Below are positions 57,115 through 64,000 of a stretch of 64,000 nucleotides of DNA, one piece after another. The DNA is from Atherinomorus stipes. Lineage: Eukaryota; Chordata; Actinopteri; Atheriniformes; Atherinidae. The stretch lies in NCBI GenBank assembly GCA_023101725.1, contig JALJCO010012701.1, positions 10,001-74,000 on the forward strand. Direction: 5' to 3'. The position numbers and the translations under genes are program-made. Position 1 is the first letter of the stretch, and every line of letters starts with the position of its first letter. Under the pieces are notes generated by a model. It did no database searches. It worked only from the letters and a program-made list of their open reading frames with translations, and was not told the DNA's origin.

Positions 57115-60100
57115 GATGAACTGCACCCACCAGCATGCATTGTTCGGGAATGTGGGGACGCGCGGGTTTCCTAATGCCGAGGACGAACTGCACCCACCAG
57201 CATGCATTGTTCCGAATGTGGGACGCGGGTTTCCTAATGCCGAGGAGGAACTGCACCCCACCAGCATGCATTGTTCGAATGTGGGACGCGGGTTTCCTAA
57301 TGGAGGACGAACTGCACCCCACCAGCATGCATTGTTCGAATGTGGGCCCAGCGGGTTTACAATGCCGAGGACGAAGTGCACCCCACCAGCATGCATTGTT
57401 CGAATGTGGGACGCGGGTTTCCAATGTCCGAGGTGGGACGGAACTGCGCCCACCAGCATGCATTGTTCGAATGTGGGACGCGGGTTTCCTAATGCCGAGG
57501 ACGGAACTGCGCCCACCAGCATGCATTGTTCGAATGTGGAGGGGGGTTTCACTAATGCCGAGGACGAACCCTGGCCCACCAGCATGCATTGTTCGAATGT
57601 GGGACGCGGGTTTCCTAATGCCGAGGACGAACTGCGCCCACCAGCATGCATTGTTCGGAATGTGTGACGGGTTTCCTAATGCCGAGGACGAACTGCGCCC
57701 ACCAGCATGCATTGTTCGAATGTGGACGCGGGTTTCCTAATGCAGAGGACGAACTGCGCCCACCAGCATGCATTGTTCGAATGTGTGACGCGGGTTTCCT
57801 AATGCCGAGGACTAACTGCGCCCACCAGCATGCATTGTTCGAATGTGGGACGCGGGTTTCCTAATGCCGAGGACGAACTGCGCCCCCCAGCATGCATTGT
57901 TCGAATGTGTGACGCGGGTTTCTAATGCCGAGGACAAACTGCGCCCACCAGCATGCATTGTTCGAATGTGGGACGCGGGTTTCCTAATGCCGAGGACGAA
58001 CTGCACCCACCAGCATGCATTGTTCGAATGTGTGACGCGGGTTTCCTAATGCCGAGGACGAACTGCACCCACCAGCATGCATTGTTCGAATGTGGGACGC
58101 GGGTTTCCTAATGCCGAGGACTAACTGCGCCCACCAGCATGCATTGTTCGAATGTGGGACGCGGGTTTCCTAATGCCGAGGACGAACTGCGCCCACCAGC
58201 ATGCATTGTTCGAATGTGGGACGCGGGGTTTCCTAATGCCGAGGACGAACTGCGCCCACCAGCATGCATTGTTCGAATGTGGGACGCGGGTTTCCTAATG
58301 CCGAGGACGAACTGCGCCCACCAGCATGCATTGTTCGAATGTGGGACGCGGGTTTCCTAATGCCGAGGACGAACTGCGCCCACCAGCATGCATTGTTCGA
58401 ATGTGGGACGCGGGGTTTCCTAATGCCGAGACGAACTGCACCCACCAGCATGCATTGTTCGAATGTGGGACGCGGGTTTCCCTAATGCCGAGGACGAACT
58501 GCGCCCACCAGCATGCATTGTTCGAATGTGGGACGCGGGTTTCCTAATGCCGGGGGACGAACTGCGCCCACCAGCATGCATTGTTCGAATGTGGGACGCG
58601 GGTTTCCTAATGCCGAGGGACGAACTGCGCCCACTAACATGCATTGTTCGAATGTGGGACGCGGGTTTCCTAATGCCGGGGACTAACTGCGCCCACCAGC
58701 ATGCATTGTTCGAATGTGGGACGCGGGTTTCCTAATGCCGAGGACGAACTGGCGCACCAGCATGCATTGTTCGAATGTGGGACGCGGGTTTCTAATGCCG
58801 AGGACGAACTGCACCCACCAGCATGCATTGTTCGAATGTGGGACGCGGGTTTCCTAATGCCGAGGACGAACTGCGCCCACCAGCATGCATTGTTCGAATG
58901 TGGGACGGGTTTCCTAATGCCGAGGGAACAGACTGCGCCCACCAGCATGCATTGTTCGAATGTGGGACGCGGGTTTCCTAATGCCGAGGACGAACTGCGC
59001 CCACCAGCATGCATTGTTCCGAATGTGGGACGCGGGTTTCCTAATGCCGAGGACGAACTGCGCCCACCAGCATGCATTGTTCGAATGTGGGACGCGGGTT
59101 TCCTAATGCCGAGGACGAACTGCGCCCACCAGCATGCATTGTTCGAATGTGGGACGCGGGTTTCCTAATGCCGAGGACGAACTGCGCCCACCAGCATGCA
59201 TTGTTCGAATGTGGGACGCGGGTTTCCTAATGCCGAGGACGAACTGCGCCCACCAGCATGCATTGTTCGAATGTGGGACGCGGGTTTCCTAATGCCGGGC
59301 CGAACTGCACCCACCAGCATGCATTGTTCTAATGTGGGACGCGGGTTTCCTAATGCCGAGGACGAACTGCACCCACCAGCATGCATTGTTCGGAATGTGG
59401 GACGCGGGTTTCCTAATGCAGAGGACGAACTGCGCCCACCAGCATGCATTGTTCGAATGTGGGACGCGGGGTTTCCTAATGCCGAGGACGAACTGCACCC
59501 ACCAGCATGCATTGTTCGAATGTGGGACGCGGGTTTCCTAATGCAGAGGACGAACTGCGCCCACCAGCATGCATTGTTCGAATGTGTGACGCGGGTTTCC
59601 TAATGCCGAGGACGAACTGCACCCACCAGCATGCATTGTTCGAATGTGGGACGCGGGTTTCCTAATGCCGAGGACGAACTGCGCCCACCAGCATGCATTG
59701 TTCGAATGTGGGACGCGGGTTTCCTAATGCCGAGGATCGAACTGCGCCCACCAGCATGCATTGTTCGAATGTGGGACGCGGGTTTCCTAATGCCGAGGAC
59801 GAACTGCGCCCACCAGCATGCATTGTTCGAATGTGGGACGCGGGTTTCCTAATGCAGAGGACGAACTGCGCCCACCAGCATGCATTGTTCGAATGTGGGA
59901 CGCGGGGTTTCCTAATGCCGAGGACGAACTGCACCCACCAGCATGCATTGTTCGAATGTGGGACGCGGGTTTCCTAATGCAGAGGACGAACTGCGCCCAC
60001 CAGCATGCATTGTTCGGGAGAATGTGGGACGCGGGTTTCCTAATGCCGAGGACGAACTGCGCCCACCAGCATGCATTGTTCGAATGTGGGACGCGGGTTT

Positions 60101-60292
60101 CCTAATGCCGAGGACGAACTGCGCCCACCAGCATGCATTGTTCGAATGTGGGACGCGGGTTTCCTAATGCCGAGGACGAACTGCGCCCACCAGCATGCAT
60201 TGTTGGAATGTGGGACGCGGGTTTCCTAATGCCGAGGACGAACTGCGCCCACCAGCATGCATTGTTGGAATGTGGGACGCGGGTTTCCTAAT
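57115..60292. repeat. 62-bp satellite-like array, about 51 copies
   Basis: The unit reads cgaactgcgcccaccagcat, gcattgttcgaatgtgggac, gcgggtttcctaatgccgag, then ga. Copies differ by single substitutions and one-base indels, which are commoner at the left edge (57115-57560) than in the centre. Open frames in all directions arise from lack of stops, not coding. Confidence 0.97.
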
Positions 60293-63200
60293 TGGAAGCT
60301 GGCAGCTTGATCCTACAGCAGCGAGGACGGTGGTGATTAGCACATTCTCTCACTGAGCAGCTTCATCGTCTCAGCGGTGGCTGGATGAGTTACTGCGCGC
60401 TGTTATGAAAGATGAAACGTCACACGGCTGCTACACCCTCACATTCATACACGGGCGGGGGTTCGTGGAAAATGCTGCTCCGCGGTGTTGCACCAGGACT
60501 CCGTGGGTGTAGCGCCCACCCTGAGTGCAGGGCTGGGGAGAGATACTCTAAAGCTGAAAGACTGAAATCAAGGCTCCGAGGAAAATCCAAGACCAGTAAA
60601 CTAGGAAGGAACCGCGCGGAGCTGGAGCATGTAACTGTAACTGTAACTGTAACTGTAACTGTAATGCAGCAAACGACAGGCTAACAGGTGGAACTGCAGC
60701 TAGTTCAGGTGAATGTGGATGGAAGTGAGTTTGGTCTATAAACACAGAAACACAAAGAAGCCATGAGGAACATTCGTTCTGCACATAAACACATTCAAGA
60801 TATTAATTATTACTGATAAATCCTTCCAGTTAGGACTAAACATGCATATGTGTCAGAGGCTAACAGTTGCAGTAACTGGCATGTAGCAGGTCAGTGAGTG
60901 GTGAATGTGAGATATATCCGGTCATCCTGCAGCATCCTCTAAATCAGTGCTTCTCAGTCCCGCACTGCTCTAAATGTAATCCTGGAGCACTGAAACAACT
61001 TTTATCTGCACATTTTCCTCCTTTCTAACCAGTCTGTGCTGGTTAAGACCATCCCATAGCATGATGCTGCTGCTACCATGCTTCGTTGTGGGAATGGTTT
61101 TCAAAGCCACTGCATTACATCTCTGGATCAACCTGGATTAAGTTACACCCTGATGCGTTGAGCATGTCAATGGTTTTGTAGAAGACGAGCTGATTTTGTA
61201 CTGATAAACTGGAGCACTGATGCAGCATCTCTCTTATCAGGAGCAGTGTCTTCCATCAGAGAACGAGGCCTCCGCCTCACCTTCATCTATCACGAGCTGT
61301 GTCTTCCATCAGAGAACAAGACCGTCATCTCTGCTGCTAAAATAAGGAGCACAGATACTGTATCACCTTTCACACGCTCACATGAGAAGTCAACACACGC
61401 AGGATATATATAGATCCTGAACTAACCGTGGAGGCATCTGTACTTAGACTCGTCCCGAACATCTGAGAATACCTCCGGCGCTCACGTCTGCCACCCACCA
61501 CATCTCCCCCCCCCCAATCGGCTCCTAAAGCCTGCTGCTGGCACAAAGGGAGAGAGGTGAGCGGTGAAAGAAGAAGAACTGATTTCCCAGAGATGAGGGA
61601 GGGGTGGAGAGATGAACCCCCCCTCCACCCACCACCACTTACTTCATTGGCTCCCATTAAACGGGATATGCTTCCATTGTGTGGTGCAGTCCTGATTTAC
61701 GCGTCTGCCAGCGTCCGGCGCAGGTTTATGGTCTGGTTAATGAGTCTGCTATTACCTCAAAGAGGACCTGGTTTTATTAGAGTCAGTGGACCGTATCAAA
61801 GCAGCCCCGAGACATGGAGGACGATCATGAACCCGAGGCTGGCTCACCAGAATCATGGACATGTATCTGATTGTCACAGCTATTCACGGTGGTTTGGGCT
61901 GTACTCATTAATCCTGTCAGTCTGACCGCTCGCAGTAGATTATTATTCTGCTAAATGCTGTTTGTGTCAGATATCTGACATCTTTACCGATATTTAGATA
62001 AGTTTTGATAAAAAAAAAAAAAAAAAGATTAGTAGACCCAATTATAAGAGCATCCTGCACACAAGAAAAAGCGGGTGTTTCTTTAGATATCCGGGGCACT
62101 GGACACCATTAGGTCTCTGCCTACACAGCAAATTTGTAAGTTGAGATTCAACACCCTCAGAGTTAAATTCAACACTTGCCCATAGTTTATATGGAAACCA
62201 CTGAAAAGGGTCAGATTAACACTTTCCAAAGTGTTAAAATTATTGTGAATATGGGTAAACCGGGACATTTTCTGAAAAAGTAACCTCATCATCATTTCTG
62301 ATTATGAACCAAACGTCTTCGCCCATCATATGAAACCGTCCTTAACAGCTCCAGATCTCTCCGATACGATGTGGAAGAAATAAAGAAATATCAAACACTG
62401 CATGGATGACCCTTCACCAACGACACACTGACCCAAAACCAACATTTCCAGGCACGATTGGTAAAGTGGGACGCCACATACGGTCGAACTGGGACACTGG
62501 CAACACCTTCCATTTTAATATAAACACAATAGTAAAAACAACAATTCATTTCTGATGAATATAAATAATAACAAGAACTTTCATGGATGTAAAGGGAACG
62601 GGACAAAAAGACGAGTTCCTTCCCTGATGAAACTGAAAAAAATAGTCGCTATTATTCAGAAACTAAATGTCACTTCAAAATAGCCGATTTTGGACGATAA
62701 AAGAACAAAGAACAAAAAAAGGCTGGAAAACAAAAGTAAATTTTTCTGTAATCCACTGAAAAAATGAAAGAACAAACGGCAAACTGTGTGCAGGGTTAGA
62801 CATCAATAGACTCGCGGCAGGTGAAGGCTTCATCTTCGATAACGCCGTTCTCCTCATCACCTTAGTTTAAAGAGAATGCAAAACATGTGGGGGGGGGGGG
62901 GCTAGCATAGACTGGCAAAGCATAACCATCATTTTCATTGTAGCAAACTTGATTCATGCAATTTAAGTAAATTTGTGTCTCTAGCTAGCTGGACAGAAAA
63001 ACTAGGAGGGATGAATAAAAAGGGAACTTATTTCCACCTTTAGAATGACTGAAATGATTGTCCCAGTTTGACAAAAACACACTGTCCCACAAAGTTGGAC
63101 AGTAGCTAAACAGCTTTTAAAAAAACAAATGAAAACTAGGGTTAATGTTGGAAAAACGGTGCGAGCAAGCAACATTTTACAAAAACACCACCCAAACCAC

Positions 63201-63575
63201 GCCTTCAGAGCGCAGGAACGCGTGCGCCGATGTTTTACGAGCAGGTTAACAATCACAGCCGAGTGGATAGCTCGTTAGCTTGATAGTAAACAGCTGATAA
63301 ACCACGTTTCTAAAAGCTTTAATTCACTCGCCTCCAGCTCCTTCTGCCGTGTTAAACGTCCACACTGCAAACGTCAACGCCTCCAAGACTTCATCCTGAT
63401 CTGTTGATTGTTTTGTTTTTTTGGTGCAGCAGCAGCTAGCAGTCTGTTAGCCATATTTGTTTACAGTGGGCGGTGCACGGGGGGGGGGGGGGGGTCACGT
63501 GGGGGAGGGTGAGAGGGGAGGGGCAGAGACGAGACATAAAGGCATTGATTCGTTCTTTCTATACACTGAAAATGA
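60293..63575. other. right-hand intergenic stretch, mostly unique
   Basis: Holds a tgtaac hexamer run (60631-60666), a duplicated gtgtcttccatcagagaac (61245 and 61300 area), G-runs at 62889-62901 and 63479-63494, and a poly-A run near 62010. A ttcaacaccctcagagttaa segment (62148-62170) looks like a MITE piece. A non-repetitive block at 61640-61930 may be conserved non-coding DNA. No gene recognised. Confidence 0.4.
60631..60666 (+). repeat. tgtaac hexamer microsatellite
   Basis: Five to six tandem gtaact units. Confidence 0.85.
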
Positions 63576-63635
63576 CCAATAGGGGATTATCACGCTTACC
63601 GGAAGTTCCCGGATTTTGACACTTCCTCTTCCGGG
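63576..63635 (+). promoter_or_regulatory. promoter-like CCAAT and ETS motif cluster
   Basis: CCAAT at 63576-63580, ACCGGAAGT (ETS type) at 63598-63606 and CTTCCGG (ETS, reverse) at 63628-63634 lie within 60 bp. Such clusters are usual at TATA-less promoters. No TSS can be proven. Confidence 0.4.
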
Positions 63636-63838
63636 CCATGTTAACGACAGCCGTTCCTGCTCTGTTATACTGTTTAAATCGGATAAACTCCAAACATCTT
63701 AAGTTTTCATTCTAGACTGAAGTGATACTGAATCAAAGCTGGATCAAAGCGATCGATTCGTCGCGGTGAAGGGCAGACTTTATAATAAAACACACGTTTG
63801 TTTGTCGCCGGTGGGGCACAACACCGGCACTTCACAGC

Positions 63839-64000
63839 ATGCTAGCATTAGCCAGCTGGCGTTTACTGACGTGTAACATTGTGCGTCCTAAAACACACAA
63901 ACATCTGAAAATCGGGTCTGTACCCCCCGTTCCAGTGGAACAACTGGGGACTGCCAAGAAAGGAGACGCTTTCAGATGCTTGTGTGTTTTCGCCGCACAA
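63839..64000 (+). CDS. candidate first coding exon of a gene running off the window
   Basis: From ATG 63839-63841 the frame stays open for 54 codons to the window end. It begins MLALASWRLLTCNIVRPK and has A at -3. An in-frame TGA lies upstream at 63767-63769, so this is the first Met of the frame. No acidic residue occurs in the first 36 or so positions, with Arg and Lys present, as in mitochondrial targeting peptides. A promoter-like cluster lies about 200 bp upstream and a 25-codon upstream frame begins at 63638. Not recognised; 54 open codons can also arise by chance. Confidence 0.35.
   Translation, partial: MLALASWRLLTCNIVRPKTHKHLKIGSVPPVPVEQLGTAKKGDAFRCLCVFAAQ

Noticed and set aside
57028..60167. 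Many 60-209 codon frames in the satellite
   Set aside because: Readings of the 62-bp unit; they recur on both strands with indels shifting frame.
57115..60292. CENP-B box in the 62-bp unit
   Set aside because: TTCG and CGGG are present but 11 bases apart instead of 7, so the box does not fit; a centromere is not claimed.
61557..61925. 122-codon plus-strand frame
   Set aside because: Mixed composition without domain; the block looks more like non-coding unique sequence.

Overview
The window is teleost-like vertebrate genomic DNA. Genes are split into short coding exons with GT-AG introns, and the DNA between them is full of fish-type transposon debris (Tc1/mariner, hAT, TTAA-flanked MITEs, tRNA-derived SINEs) and minisatellites. 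No prokaryotic feature was seen.

Two genes are read with confidence from exon structure and protein similarity recalled from the vertebrate families. map3k8 (Tpl2/COT kinase) lies on the minus strand, with seven coding exons between 11033 and 27343 and about 463 codons. mtpap (mitochondrial poly(A) polymerase) lies on the plus strand, with nine coding exons between 29812 and 44050 and 571 codons. They are divergent, with about 2.5 kb between their start codons, the same head-to-head order as human 10p11.23. A perfect NRF1-type motif sits 23 bp before the mtpap ATG. A third gene, not identified, ends on the plus strand at 3390 (last two coding exons) and is tail-to-tail with map3k8. A possible fourth gene starts at the right edge, with a CCAAT/ETS cluster near 63576-63635 and an open frame from ATG 63839 to the window end.

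Layout: 1-4500, end of the unidentified gene, repeats and its 3' UTR; 4500-11000, Tc1 relic, TTAA element, and a hAT element holding a SINE; 11033-27343, map3k8, whose larger introns hold arrays of 35, 20, 7 and 15 bp units; 27344-29811, the divergent promoter region with three MITEs; 29812-44340, mtpap, with foldback, Tc1 and hAT elements in introns and 22 bp and 17 bp arrays in intron 8; 44341-63500, no recognised gene, but adjoining 47 bp and 38 bp arrays, a 3.2 kb satellite of 62 bp units, nested MITEs and SINEs.

Tandem arrays make up roughly 12-13 kb, about a fifth of the window, and no two have related units. They create most of the long open frames; none of those is believed to be a gene. 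The map3k8 first coding exon carries an apparent one-base frameshift in a run of eight G (sense strand). Two GC-rich patches (about 7535-7985 and 10160-10530) look like distorted sequence. No new molecular system was identified; the most unusual property is the number and variety of tandem arrays in and around two otherwise ordinary genes.
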